Source: Rhizomicrobium sp. (lineage in GTDB: Bacteria > Pseudomonadota > Alphaproteobacteria > Micropepsales > Micropepsaceae). Taken from it: DNA of 64,000 bases. A program made the translations under genes and the position numbers. The stretch covers positions 1-64,000 of the forward strand of contig JANWJQ010000164.1 of NCBI GenBank assembly GCA_025451875.1. The letters run 5' to 3'. The notes under the pieces are model-generated. The model worked only from the letters and a program-made list of their open reading frames with translations, had not been told where the DNA came from and searched no databases. Below are positions 29,177-39,040 of the stretch, one piece after another; the stretch's first letter is position 1; each line of letters starts with the position of its first letter.

Positions 29177-29193
29177 TGTGACAAAGATGGGAC
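29177..29193. promoter_or_regulatory. Putative shared operator, partial copy 3 (upstream of lipoprotein/RR/HK genes)
   Basis: TGTGACAAAGatgggac; one mismatch in the 10-mer plus the same atgggac as copy 2. Confidence 0.35.
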
Positions 29194-29267
29194 CAGCCCG
29201 CTGTCTGGAAAATTTGCGCCTCTGGCGGCGAACACTTTCGGTGAGAACGCCCACATGCATCGTCCCC

Positions 29268-29415
29268 GGATGACGACATTGCATCTTTAATACTTCGGTG
29301 CTTCCCCAAAAAAAGGGGACGCAAGGATGGACACAAGAAGATGCGATCCGAGAATCCCATGATTTCAACCGATATTTTTAGGGCCTAGGGTTCCTCGGCT
29401 CCGCCAGTTTCTCCA
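29268..29415. repeat. Right copy of an imperfect direct repeat (partner 5818..5960)
   Basis: ggatgac...tacttcgg...ggggacgcaaggatggacacaagaagatgcgatccgagaatcccatgatttcaaccgat; collinear with the left copy. Confidence 0.7.
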
Positions 29416-29437
29416 TCCAGCTCTTCCGGCGGCCGCC

Positions 29438-29460
29438 TTTTTATACGGCCGCTATATTTT
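29438..29460. promoter_or_regulatory. Possible KdpE-type operator / kdp promoter region
   Basis: tttttatacggccgctatatttt upstream of the kdp operon; superficially like the T/A-rich KdpE target of E. coli. Confidence 0.25.
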
Positions 29461-29531
29461 CGGTCTTCCCGCGGCTGCTCGAATTCCTACGGGCGCATGA
29501 CGACATTGGCGTTCCCGATAAGGAGAGCGCC

Positions 29532-29615
29532 ATGCTCGATCTCGCATTCATTGTTGCCGGAATCACCTTCTTCGTTGTGAGCGCGGGTTACGCGCTCATC
29601 TGTGAACGGTTGTGA
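29532..29615 (+). CDS. Small membrane protein preceding kdpF
   Basis: MLDLAFIVAGITFFVVSAGYALICERL; 27 aa, one TM, preceded by aaggaga. Similar small ORFs are common upstream of kdp operons. Confidence 0.7.
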   Translation: MLDLAFIVAGITFFVVSAGYALICERL

Positions 29616-29625
29616 GGCGCGCGCC

Positions 29626-29715
29626 ATGACACTGGATTACGCCCTCGGCGCCTTCGTGACGCTCTTCATCCTTGCCTATCTGGTTTACGCGCTGGTTCGC
29701 CCAGAGCGCTTCTAG
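29626..29715 (+). CDS. kdpF: K+-transporting ATPase subunit KdpF
   Basis: MTLDYALGAFVTLFILAYLVYALVRPERF; 29 aa, immediately upstream of kdpA. Confidence 0.9.
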   Translation: MTLDYALGAFVTLFILAYLVYALVRPERF

Positions 29716-29724
29716 GATATTCCC

Positions 29725-31452
29725 ATGACATTCAACGGCTGGATTCAGATTGCGCTCTTCTTCGTGATCGTCATCGCACTCACCAAACCCCTCGGCGGTT
29801 ATCTCGCGCGCATCTTCACGGGCGAGCGCACCTTCCTGTCACCCGTGTTGAGGTGGCTGGAACGCGGCATCTATCGCCTCAGCGGCGTCAATCCGAACGA
29901 AGAGCAGAACTGGCTTGGCTATGCGATGGCGATGCTTGCCTTCAGCATCGCAGGCTTCATCGTGCTTTATGCGATCCAGCGTCTGCAGGGTGTGTTGCCG
30001 TTCAATCCGCAGCATCTTCCCGCGGCGAGTCCTGATCTGGCGTTCAACACGTCGGTCAGCTTCATCTCGAACACCAACTGGCAGTCCTACGTTCCCGAAA
30101 CGACAATGAGCTATCTGACCCAGATGATGGGTCTGACGATGCACAATTTCGTTTCCGCTGCGACGGGCATCGCGCTCGCCGTCGCACTGGTGCGCGGCTT
30201 CTCGCGCCGTTCGGCCAAGACGGTCGGAAATTTCTGGGCCGATCTGGTGCGCTGTACGCTTTACGTGCTGCTGCCGATCTCCGTCATCGTCGGCCTGTTC
30301 TTCGTCTGGCAGGGCATGCCGCAGAACCTGCACCCATATGTCGATGCGACGACGTTGGAAGGCATCAAACAGACCATTGCGCAGGGGCCGGTGGCCTCGC
30401 AGGAAGTCATCAAGATGCTGGGCACCAATGGCGGCGGCTTCTTCAACGCCAACTCCGCGCATCCTTATGAGAATCCGAACGCGCTCACCAATCTGCTCCA
30501 GATGATCCTGATCTTCTCCCTCGGCGCGGCGCTGACCAACATGTTCGGCCGCATGGTGGGCGACGAACGCCAGGGCTGGGCGATCTTCGCCGTGATGGGC
30601 CTTCTGTTCCTGGCAGGCACCACCGCCATCTACGCAGCCGAAGCACCCGGCAATCCCGCTTTCGCGGCATTCCACATCGACCAGACCGCGAACGCGCTGC
30701 AGGCCGGTGGCAACATGGAAGGCAAGGAAGTCCGCTTCGGCATCGCCACCTCCGCGTTGTTTGCGAACGTCACGACCGACGCCTCCTGCGGCGCGGTCAA
30801 CACCATGCACGACAGCCTGATGCCGCTCGCGGGCATGATCCCGATCATCAACATCATGCTGGGCGAGATCATCTTCGGCGGCGTGGGTTCCGGCCTTTAC
30901 GGGATGCTGCTGTTCGCCGTGGTCGCGGTGTTCATCGCGGGCCTGATGGTCGGGCGCACGCCGGAATATCTGGGCAAAAAGATTGAAGCCAAGGAGGTGA
31001 AAATGGCGATGCTCGCCATCCTCATCCTCCCGCTATCGATCCTGGGCTTCACGGCGCTCGCCGCCGTCCTGAAAGACGGCCTAGCCGGTCCGCTGAATTC
31101 CGGCCCGCACGGCTATAGTGAGATCCTCTATGCCTACACGTCCGCAACCGGGAACAACGGCAGCGCGTTCGCAGGCCTCACCGCCAACACGTCGTTCTAC
31201 AATTCGACGCTCGGCATCGCGATGCTGGTAGGCCGCTTCCTGATGATCATCCCTATGCTGGCCGTGGCCGGATCATTGGCGGCCAAGAAGATCGTGCCGC
31301 CGTCCGAAGGCACGTTCCCAACCCATGGCGGATTGTTCGTCGGCCTTTTGATCGGCGTCATCCTGATCGTCGGCGGCCTTACGTATTTTCCGGCGCTCTC
31401 GCTCGGCCCAATCGTCGAGCATCTGGCGATGAATGCCGGTCAGCTGTTCTGA
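29725..31452 (+). CDS. kdpA: Potassium-transporting ATPase subunit A
   Basis: [75 protein letters not shown]. Confidence 0.98.
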   Translation: MTFNGWIQIALFFVIVIALTKPLGGYLARIFTGERTFLSPVLRWLERGIYRLSGVNPNEEQNWLGYAMAMLAFSIAGFIVLYAIQRLQGVLPFNPQHLPAASPDLAFNTSVSFISNTNWQSYVPETTMSYLTQMMGLTMHNFVSAATGIALAVALVRGFSRRSAKTVGNFWADLVRCTLYVLLPISVIVGLFFVWQGMPQNLHPYVDATTLEGIKQTIAQGPVASQEVIKMLGTNGGGFFNANSAHPYENPNALTNLLQMILIFSLGAALTNMFGRMVGDERQGWAIFAVMGLLFLAGTTAIYAAEAPGNPAFAAFHIDQTANALQAGGNMEGKEVRFGIATSALFANVTTDASCGAVNTMHDSLMPLAGMIPIINIMLGEIIFGGVGSGLYGMLLFAVVAVFIAGLMVGRTPEYLGKKIEAKEVKMAMLAILILPLSILGFTALAAVLKDGLAGPLNSGPHGYSEILYAYTSATGNNGSAFAGLTANTSFYNSTLGIAMLVGRFLMIIPMLAVAGSLAAKKIVPPSEGTFPTHGGLFVGLLIGVILIVGGLTYFPALSLGPIVEHLAMNAGQLF

Positions 31453-31465
31453 GAAAGCAAACATC

Positions 31466-33568
31466 ATGAGCAAGACACGCAGCAGAGCGTCCATCGCGGA
31501 CAGCGCGATCCTTCTTCCCGCCATCTGGGGAGCTTTCACGAAGCTCAATCCCCGTGCGATGGCGCGCAATCCGGTGATGTTCGTGGTGGAGATCGTGGCC
31601 ACGCTGACCACGATCCTCTTCATCCGCGATCTGGTCGCCCACACGGGCGATCATCTGTTCTCGTTCCAGATCAATCTGTGGCTCTGGTTCACCGTCTTGT
31701 TTGCCAATTTCGCCGAAGCTGTCGCGGAAGGCCGCGGCAAGGCGCAGGCGGAAAGCCTGCGTAAGACCAAGATCGATCTCGATGCGAAGCTTCTGGCCGA
31801 TCAGCAGATGAAAGTGTGGCGCAAGGTTCCGGCGACGCAGTTGGAACGCGGCAATCTGGTGTTGGTGGAAGCGGGTGAGCTAATCCCGTCGGATGGCGAT
31901 ATCGTGGAGGGCGTCGCGTCGGTCGATGAATCCGCGATCACAGGTGAAAGCGCGCCGGTCATCCGTGAAAGCGGAGGTGACCGTTCGGCGGTAACCGGTG
32001 GCACGCGCGTCCTTTCCGACTGGATCGTGGTGAAGATCACTGCCACCAAGGGTAACACCTTTCTCGACCGCATGATTGCGTTGGTCGAAGGCGCGGAGCG
32101 GCAGAAGACGCCCAACGAAATCGCGCTCAACATCCTCCTCGCAGGCATGACGATCATCTTCGTCTTCGCCGTGGCGACAATCCCAAGCTTTGCACACTAC
32201 GCAGGCGGCACTTTGTCGGTGCTGGTGCTGGTCGCACTGTTTGTTACGCTCATTCCCACCACCATCGGCGCATTGCTCTCCGCGATCGGAATCGCCGGCA
32301 TGGACCGGTTGGTGCGCTTTAATGTGCTCGCCATGTCCGGCCGCGCGGTGGAAGCGGCGGGTGACGTGGATACGCTGCTGCTCGACAAGACCGGCACGAT
32401 TACGCTGGGCAATCGCCAGGCCTCCGAATTCCTTCCGCTGCCGGGTGTCAATGAACACGATCTGGCGGAAGCGGCGCAGCTTTCCTCACTCTCCGATGAA
32501 ACGCCGGAAGGCCGCTCCATCGTCGTGCTGGCGAAGGAGAAGTATGGATTGCGTGGCCGCGAAATGAGTACCACGCACGCGACGTTCGTGCCCTTTACAG
32601 CCCAGACGCGCATCAGCGGCATTGACATTGACGGCTCCTCGATTCGCAAGGGCGCGGTGGATGCGGTGCTGGGTCATGTGCGGGCCGCCAAAGGTTTCTC
32701 CGGTGCCGGCGGCGACGCTGCCGCAGCGGCTGTTGAAACACTGGGCGCGGACACCGCGCACAGCTTCCTCAACATCGCCGAACGCATCGCCAAATCCGGC
32801 GGCACGCCGCTGGCAGTGGCGCGAGATGGCAAACTGCTCGGCGTCATTCACCTGAAGGACATCGTGAAAGGCGGCATTCGCGAACGCTTCGCGAGTCTGC
32901 GCAAGATGGGCATCCGCACGGTGATGATTACCGGGGACAATCCGCTCACCGCCGCTGCCATCGCTGCCGAATCCGGCGTGGACGATTTCCTGGCGCAGGC
33001 GACGCCGGAAATGAAACTGAAGCTGATGCGCGAGGAACAGGCGAAGGGCAAGCTCGTTGCCATGTGCGGCGATGGCACCAATGACGCGCCCGCGTTGGCG
33101 CAGGCGGATGTCGGCGTCGCCATGAACACCGGCACCATGGCGGCGCGCGAAGCGGGCAACATGGTGGATCTGGACAGCGACCCTACCAAGCTCATCGAGA
33201 TCGTGGAGATCGGCAAGCAGCTTCTGATGACGCGCGGCGCGCTGACAACCTTCTCCATTGCCAACGACGTCGCCAAATATTTCGCGATCCTGCCGGCGAT
33301 GTTCGTGGCCTTCTATCCGCAGCTTCAGACGCTCAACATCATGGCCTTGCATTCGCCGCAGAGCGCGATCTTGTCGGCGATCATCTTCAACGCCCTCATC
33401 ATCGTGGCGCTGATCCCGCTGGCGCTGCAGGGCGTGAAATACCGGCCCGTCGGCGCGGCCAGCGTGCTGCGCCGAAATCTTCTGGTTTACGGCCTTGGCG
33501 GCATCCTCGTTCCGTTCGTCGGCATCAAGCTGATCGACATGTTCGTCACCGCCGTTGGCCTCGTTTAA
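31466..33568 (+). CDS. kdpB: Potassium-transporting ATPase subunit B
   Basis: P-type ATPase [62 protein letters not shown]. Confidence 0.98.
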   Translation: MSKTRSRASIADSAILLPAIWGAFTKLNPRAMARNPVMFVVEIVATLTTILFIRDLVAHTGDHLFSFQINLWLWFTVLFANFAEAVAEGRGKAQAESLRKTKIDLDAKLLADQQMKVWRKVPATQLERGNLVLVEAGELIPSDGDIVEGVASVDESAITGESAPVIRESGGDRSAVTGGTRVLSDWIVVKITATKGNTFLDRMIALVEGAERQKTPNEIALNILLAGMTIIFVFAVATIPSFAHYAGGTLSVLVLVALFVTLIPTTIGALLSAIGIAGMDRLVRFNVLAMSGRAVEAAGDVDTLLLDKTGTITLGNRQASEFLPLPGVNEHDLAEAAQLSSLSDETPEGRSIVVLAKEKYGLRGREMSTTHATFVPFTAQTRISGIDIDGSSIRKGAVDAVLGHVRAAKGFSGAGGDAAAAAVETLGADTAHSFLNIAERIAKSGGTPLAVARDGKLLGVIHLKDIVKGGIRERFASLRKMGIRTVMITGDNPLTAAAIAAESGVDDFLAQATPEMKLKLMREEQAKGKLVAMCGDGTNDAPALAQADVGVAMNTGTMAAREAGNMVDLDSDPTKLIEIVEIGKQLLMTRGALTTFSIANDVAKYFAILPAMFVAFYPQLQTLNIMALHSPQSAILSAIIFNALIIVALIPLALQGVKYRPVGAASVLRRNLLVYGLGGILVPFVGIKLIDMFVTAVGLV

Positions 33569-33579
33569 GGAGAACACAC

Positions 33580-34149
33580 ATGGTTCGCCAGATCCGTCCC
33601 GCCATCATGATGATCGTGCTGCTCACGATCGTGACCGGCCTCATCTATCCGCTCGGCATGACCGGCATTTCGCAACTCCTCTTTCCGCACCAAGCGAATG
33701 GCAGCCTGATCGAGCAGAACGGCAAAGTGATCGGCTCCGAATTGATCGGGCAGAACTTCGCCAGCCCCAGATATTTCCACGGCCGTCCCTCTGCCGGGGG
33801 CAATGGCTATGACGCCGCCAATTCCTCCGGCTCCAATTTCGGCCCTACCTCGAAGAAGCTGATCGACCGCGTGAAGGCCGACACCGCGAAACTGCATGCC
33901 GAGAACCCGAACGCGCCGGTGCCCGTCGATCTGGTCACGAGCTCGGCCAGCGGTCTCGATCCCGACATCACCCCCGCTGCCGCCTATTTCCAGGTGCCGC
34001 GCGTGGCAAAGGCGCGCGGGCTTTCCGAGGCCGCCTTGCACAAGCTGGTAAACGACAACATTCAGGATCGCCTTCTGGGCATTATCGGCGAACCGCACGT
34101 GAATGTACTGAAGCTGAACATGGCGCTGGACGGCATGCAGCGCGGCTAG
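33580..34149 (+). CDS. kdpC: Potassium-transporting ATPase subunit C
   Basis: [31 protein letters not shown]...[21 protein letters not shown]...[22 protein letters not shown]. Confidence 0.97.
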   Translation: MVRQIRPAIMMIVLLTIVTGLIYPLGMTGISQLLFPHQANGSLIEQNGKVIGSELIGQNFASPRYFHGRPSAGGNGYDAANSSGSNFGPTSKKLIDRVKADTAKLHAENPNAPVPVDLVTSSASGLDPDITPAAAYFQVPRVAKARGLSEAALHKLVNDNIQDRLLGIIGEPHVNVLKLNMALDGMQRG

Positions 34150-34168
34150 GTCTGCGCTAATATAAGAA

Positions 34169-36865
34169 ATGACCGACGAGGCCCGCCCGTCCCCCGACGC
34201 CCTGCTCGCGCAAGCGGGAACGGAAGGGCGCGGGCGGCTGAAGATTTTTCTCGGCGCGGCGCCGGGCGTCGGAAAGACTTACGAGATGCTGTCACAGGCA
34301 CGCCGCCGCAAGATGGACGCGAACGACGTCGTCATCGGCGTTGTCGAAACCCATGGCCGCATCGAAACCGATGTGTTGACCAAAGGCTTCGACATCATTC
34401 CGAAGAAACGCATTCCCTATAAGGGCCGCGTTCTGGCGGAGATGGATCTGGACGCCATCCTGCAACGAAAGCCGAAGCTGGTTCTGGTCGATGAGCTGGC
34501 GCATACCAACGCGCCGGGCAGCCGCCATCCCAAGCGTTATCTCGATGTCGAGGAAATTCTCGACAATGGCATCGATGTCTATTCCACCCTGAACGTGCAG
34601 CATCTGGAAAGCCTGAACGATGTGGTGGCGCAGATCACCCATGTGCGCGTTCGCGAAACGGTGCCGGACTCCATCCTCGATCGCGCCGACGATGTTGAGC
34701 TGGTGGACCTGACGCCGGAAGACCTGCTGCAGCGGATGAAGGAAGGGAAAGTCTATTTCCCCGAGGCTGCCGAGCGGGCATCGCAGAATTTCTTCGTGCC
34801 GGGCAATCTCACCGCATTGCGCGAGCTGGCGCTGCGGCGCACGGCGCAACGTGTCGATGCGCAGATGGTCAATTACATGCGCGCCCACGCTATCCAGGGG
34901 CCGTGGGAGGCGGGCGAGCGTGTGCTGGTCTGCGTGGACGAGCGGCCGGGCAGTGCGGCGCTTGTGCGTTACACGCGCCGGCTTGCCGACAGGCTGCGCG
35001 CGTCATGGGCAGCCATATATATAGAGACGTCGCATTCGAGCGGGTTGAGCGACGCCGAGCGTGATCGCGTGGCGGAAGCTTTGCGCGTTGCCGAACGGCT
35101 GGGCGGCGAATCGGTGACGGTGCCGGCTGCCGGTGTCGCCGATGGCATTCTCGATTACGCCCGCGCCAACAATTTCACCCATATCGTCACGGCAAAGACG
35201 CGCCGCTCGCGCATCTCCGAATTTTGGCGCGGTTCCACAGCGCTGGAGATTATTCGCCGCGCGGGCGACATCAGCGTGCATGTCGTGCCGGAACAGGGCG
35301 ATGCCGCTCCCGCATTGTCGCCGATTGCGCGGCAACTCTCGCAGTTTCACCCCTCGCGCGATTATCGCACTTATCTCGGCGGCTTTCTGTTCGCCGCCGG
35401 CGCACTGGCCGTCAGCCTTGTGCTGCGGGAATTCCTCGGCATCAACAATGTGGCGCTGGTGTTCCTCACCGGCGTGCTGGCGAGCGCAATAACTTATGGC
35501 CTGTGGCCCGCGCTGTTCGCCAGCCTTGTGAGCGTGCTGGCGTTCAACTTCTTCTTCCTGCCGCCGCTTTATACATTACGCGTCGCTGATCCGGAGAACG
35601 TCAATGCGCTGTTCTTCTTCGCCGTCGTGGCTTTCATCGCCAGCAATCTGACGGCACGGGTGCGCGCGCAAGGCGTCGTCGCGCGCGAGCGCGCCAAGGC
35701 GACGGAAGACCTGTTTCTCTTCAGCCGCAAGCTGGCGGGTGTGTTCACGCTGGATGATCTGCTCTGGGCGGCGGCGTTCCAGTTCGCGCAAATGTTGAAG
35801 CTGCGCGTCGTCATTCTGTTGCCGGAATCGGAAAGCGTTTCGGTGCGCGCGGGTTATCCGCCGGAGGACATGCTCGATGAAGCCGACCTGGCTGCCGCCA
35901 AATGGGTGTGGGAGCACGGCACGGCGGCGGGACGCGGCGCCGACACGCTGCCGGGCGCAAAGTGGCTGTTCATGCCGATGCGTACCGGGCGCGGCACGGT
36001 GGGCGTGGTCGGCCTCGACAGTGACAAGCCGGGTGCGCTGCTGACGCCGGATCAGCGCCGGTTGTTCGACGCACTGGCCGATCAGGCCGCGCTCGCCATC
36101 GAACGTGTGAACCTCGCGCAGGATATCGATCGCAACCGCCTGAACGCGGAAACCGAACGGTTGCGCTCCGCCTTGCTCACATCCATCAGCCACGACCTGC
36201 GCACGCCGCTCGCTTCCATTCTAGGCGCCGCCAGCAGCTTGAAGACTTACGGCGCCACGCTGGACGATACCGCAAAACAGGAATTGCTCGGTTCGGTTCT
36301 GGAAGAAGCTGAGCGCCTGAACCGCTTCATCGCCAATCTGCTCGACATGACGCGGCTGGAATCCGGCGCCATCGCACCGCGGCTGGAGTTGATTGATCTT
36401 TCCGATGTGATTGGCAGTGCGCTGCATCGCGCGGCGAAAGTTCTGGCCCAGCATGACGTAAAACTGTCGCTGCCGCCGGACCTGCCGATGTTGAAGCTCG
36501 ATCCGGTGCTCTTCGAACAGGCGCTGTTCAATCTGCTCGACAACGCGGCGAAATATTCCCCCACCGGATCGCATGTGGCGGTTGCGGCGGAATTGGTCGG
36601 CAGCCATGTGCGATTGTCGGTGAGCGACAGCGGGGCCGGAATTCCGCCCGCCGACGTGGAGCGCATTTTCGACAAGTTCTATCGCGTGCAGGCGTCCGAC
36701 AACAAACGCGCCGGCACCGGTCTTGGCCTGGCAATCAGCCGCGGCTTCATCGAGTCGATGGGCGGCACCCTGTTCGCGTCGAACAGGGCGGATGGCAGCG
36801 GCGCTCTATTCATCATCACCCTGCCGGTGCCGGAAGCGGGCGAAATCGGAGAGCGTGCGGCATGA
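34169..36865 (+). CDS. kdpD: Sensor histidine kinase KdpD
   Basis: GRLKIFLGAAPGVGKTYEML; DELAHTNAPGSRHPKRYLDVEEIL; HisKA ALLTSISHDLRTPLASILGAASSL; GTGLGLAISRGFIE. Confidence 0.97.
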   Translation: MTDEARPSPDALLAQAGTEGRGRLKIFLGAAPGVGKTYEMLSQARRRKMDANDVVIGVVETHGRIETDVLTKGFDIIPKKRIPYKGRVLAEMDLDAILQRKPKLVLVDELAHTNAPGSRHPKRYLDVEEILDNGIDVYSTLNVQHLESLNDVVAQITHVRVRETVPDSILDRADDVELVDLTPEDLLQRMKEGKVYFPEAAERASQNFFVPGNLTALRELALRRTAQRVDAQMVNYMRAHAIQGPWEAGERVLVCVDERPGSAALVRYTRRLADRLRASWAAIYIETSHSSGLSDAERDRVAEALRVAERLGGESVTVPAAGVADGILDYARANNFTHIVTAKTRRSRISEFWRGSTALEIIRRAGDISVHVVPEQGDAAPALSPIARQLSQFHPSRDYRTYLGGFLFAAGALAVSLVLREFLGINNVALVFLTGVLASAITYGLWPALFASLVSVLAFNFFFLPPLYTLRVADPENVNALFFFAVVAFIASNLTARVRAQGVVARERAKATEDLFLFSRKLAGVFTLDDLLWAAAFQFAQMLKLRVVILLPESESVSVRAGYPPEDMLDEADLAAAKWVWEHGTAAGRGADTLPGAKWLFMPMRTGRGTVGVVGLDSDKPGALLTPDQRRLFDALADQAALAIERVNLAQDIDRNRLNAETERLRSALLTSISHDLRTPLASILGAASSLKTYGATLDDTAKQELLGSVLEEAERLNRFIANLLDMTRLESGAIAPRLELIDLSDVIGSALHRAAKVLAQHDVKLSLPPDLPMLKLDPVLFEQALFNLLDNAAKYSPTGSHVAVAAELVGSHVRLSVSDSGAGIPPADVERIFDKFYRVQASDNKRAGTGLGLAISRGFIESMGGTLFASNRADGSGALFIITLPVPEAGEIGERAA

Positions 36866-37557
36866 GCAATCCGCTCCGGATTCTTGTCATCGACGACGAA
36901 CCGGCCATTCGCCGCTTCCTGCGCACGAGCCTCACCGCGCAGGGCTATTCGCTGCTGGAAGCCGAAGATGGCGAGACGGGGCTGGCCATGCTTCAGCGCA
37001 ACGCCGCGGACGTGCTCGTTCTGGATCTGGGCCTGCCGGGCATCAGCGGACTGGACGTGCTGAAGAAACTTCGCGACGGCCATTCGCCTGTTCCGGTGAT
37101 CGTGCTGTCGAGCCGTGACGATGAAACGGGCAAGGTCACCGCGCTCGATATGGGCGCGGACGATTATGTCACCAAACCCTTCGGCATGGACGAGCTTCTG
37201 GCGCGCATCCGTGCCGCTGTCCGCCACAAGCTGCAACAGGAAGGTGAGAAACCCTTGTTCAAAAGCGGCGATCTCACCGTCGATCTCGTTCGCCGCATCG
37301 TAACCGTCCGCGGGCAGGAGGTGAAACTCACGCCGCGCGAATACGATCTTCTGCGCGTACTGGTGGCGCACGCCGGCAAAGTGCTCACGCACAAATTCTT
37401 GCTGCGTGAGGTGTGGGGCAGCGAAACGGACGTGCAATACTTGCGCATCTATATCCGCACCCTGCGCCAGAAGATCGAACCCAATTCCGAACGGCCATCG
37501 CTCATCCAGACCGAACAGGGCGTGGGCTACCGGTTGAAAGCCCCCGACGCCGCGTAA
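36862..37557 (+). CDS. kdpE: Response regulator KdpE
   Basis: ILVIDDEPAIRRFLRTSL; LVLDLGLPGISGLDVL; KLTPREYDLLRVLVAHAGKVLTHKFLLREVWG; overlaps kdpD. Confidence 0.96.
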   Translation: MSNPLRILVIDDEPAIRRFLRTSLTAQGYSLLEAEDGETGLAMLQRNAADVLVLDLGLPGISGLDVLKKLRDGHSPVPVIVLSSRDDETGKVTALDMGADDYVTKPFGMDELLARIRAAVRHKLQQEGEKPLFKSGDLTVDLVRRIVTVRGQEVKLTPREYDLLRVLVAHAGKVLTHKFLLREVWGSETDVQYLRIYIRTLRQKIEPNSERPSLIQTEQGVGYRLKAPDAA

Positions 37558-37666
37558 ACGCGGGTGCACTTGCGGGAAACGGCGAGCGTGCCGATAGTAA
37601 CGCGCTGGTCGGCAATGCCGGGCGCGCGTTGCCCCGCCCCTGCCCGCGTTAATCGAGGGGATTTCC

Positions 37667-38776
37667 ATGAACCGCCGCGACTTGCTTGCTTCGCTCACAA
37701 CCGGAGCAGCCGTACTTGCCTCCGCGCCCCGTTTCGCTTGGGCGCAAGAGAAAGGTGGTGGTGGCGGTCCCGGCGCGCGAAACCTGATCACCGACGTGCC
37801 AGGTTTGCAGATCGGTCATGCCGAGGATTCCAAAGTGCGCACCGGCGTCACCGTGATCCTGCCGGATGGCCGCGCGACCTGCGCCGCGGATGTACGCGGC
37901 GGCGGACCGGGCACGCGCGAGACCGATGCGCTCAATTCCTGGAATCTCGTGCATTCGGTCGACGCCGTCGTGCTGTCGGGCGGTTCGGTTTACGGGCTGG
38001 CGTCGGCGGACGGCGTCGCCACATGGCTCGGCGCGCACAATCGCGGCTTTGCGATGCTGCCCTCGCCCGGCGTGCCGGTTTCGCCCGTCATTCCCGCCGC
38101 AATCCTTTATGATCTCGCCAATCATGGCAACAAGAATTGGGGTCTCAATCCGCCCTATCGCGATCTTGGGATGAAAGCGGTTCAGAACGCGTCTTCCGAT
38201 TTCAAACTCGGCACCGCAGGCGCGGGCTATGGCGCGGAAGCGGGCGGCATCAAGGGCGGACTGGGCTCAGCATCTTATGTCACGGCCGATGGCATGACCG
38301 TTGGCGCCATTGTCGCCGTGAACAGCCTCGGCTCCACGGTTGTGCCGGGCACCAAGAATTTCTGGGCGGGCGCGCTGGAGATCGGCAACGAATTCGGCGG
38401 CCTCGGCGCCAGCGACAAACGCGTGGCGCTGGAAGATTGGGGCCTGACGAAGCCCGATCCCGGCCCGCGCAAGAACACGACCATCGCCTGCATCGCGACC
38501 GACGTGGATCTGGACATCGACCAGATGAAACGCGTCACCATGATGGCGCAGGATGGTCTTGCCCGCGCGATCCGTCCGATCCATTCGCCCTTCGATGGCG
38601 ACGTGGTGTTCGGACTTTCGACAGCGAAGCGGAAGATGACGGGCCCGATGGCCGAATTCACCGTCGCGCGTCTCGGCTCCATCGCCGCTGATGTTCTGGC
38701 GCGCGCCGTGGCCCGCGGCATCTACGAAGCAACGCTACCGCCGGGCGCGACCGGAAAAACCTGGCACGACCTCTAG
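37667..38776 (+). CDS. P1-family (S58, DmpA-like) peptidase, exported
   Basis: Twin-Arg-like leader MNRRDLLASLTTGAAVLASAPRFAWA; ITDVPGLQIGHAED...GVTVIL; VDAVVLSGGSVYGLASADGVATWL. Confidence 0.9.
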   Translation: MNRRDLLASLTTGAAVLASAPRFAWAQEKGGGGGPGARNLITDVPGLQIGHAEDSKVRTGVTVILPDGRATCAADVRGGGPGTRETDALNSWNLVHSVDAVVLSGGSVYGLASADGVATWLGAHNRGFAMLPSPGVPVSPVIPAAILYDLANHGNKNWGLNPPYRDLGMKAVQNASSDFKLGTAGAGYGAEAGGIKGGLGSASYVTADGMTVGAIVAVNSLGSTVVPGTKNFWAGALEIGNEFGGLGASDKRVALEDWGLTKPDPGPRKNTTIACIATDVDLDIDQMKRVTMMAQDGLARAIRPIHSPFDGDVVFGLSTAKRKMTGPMAEFTVARLGSIAADVLARAVARGIYEATLPPGATGKTWHDL

Positions 38777-38800
38777 CGCCGGAAGCATTGGAGACATCGC

Positions 38801-39040
38801 GTGCCGCCACTTGCCCGCTACACGATCGGGATTGCCGTGCCGTTCCTGTCGGTGATCCCGACGGTGCCGCTGCTCGGCCGCCTCGATATTTCGATCTTCG
38901 GCGTGCCGCTGGCGCTGTTGTGGCTTTTCGCCTGCATTCCGCTGACGTCTCTCTGCCTTGCGATTTGCTGGTTTGGCCATGACCGCAACCTGCCGGATGA
39001 GCATATCGACACCGATTACGGCACCGGTGGCACGCCATGA
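38801..39040 (+). CDS. DUF3311-like small membrane protein
   Basis: MPPLARYTIGIAVPFLSVIPTVPLLGRLDISIFGVPLALLWLFACIPLTSLCLAICWFGHDRN; overlaps the symporter start. Confidence 0.75.
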   Translation: MPPLARYTIGIAVPFLSVIPTVPLLGRLDISIFGVPLALLWLFACIPLTSLCLAICWFGHDRNLPDEHIDTDYGTGGTP

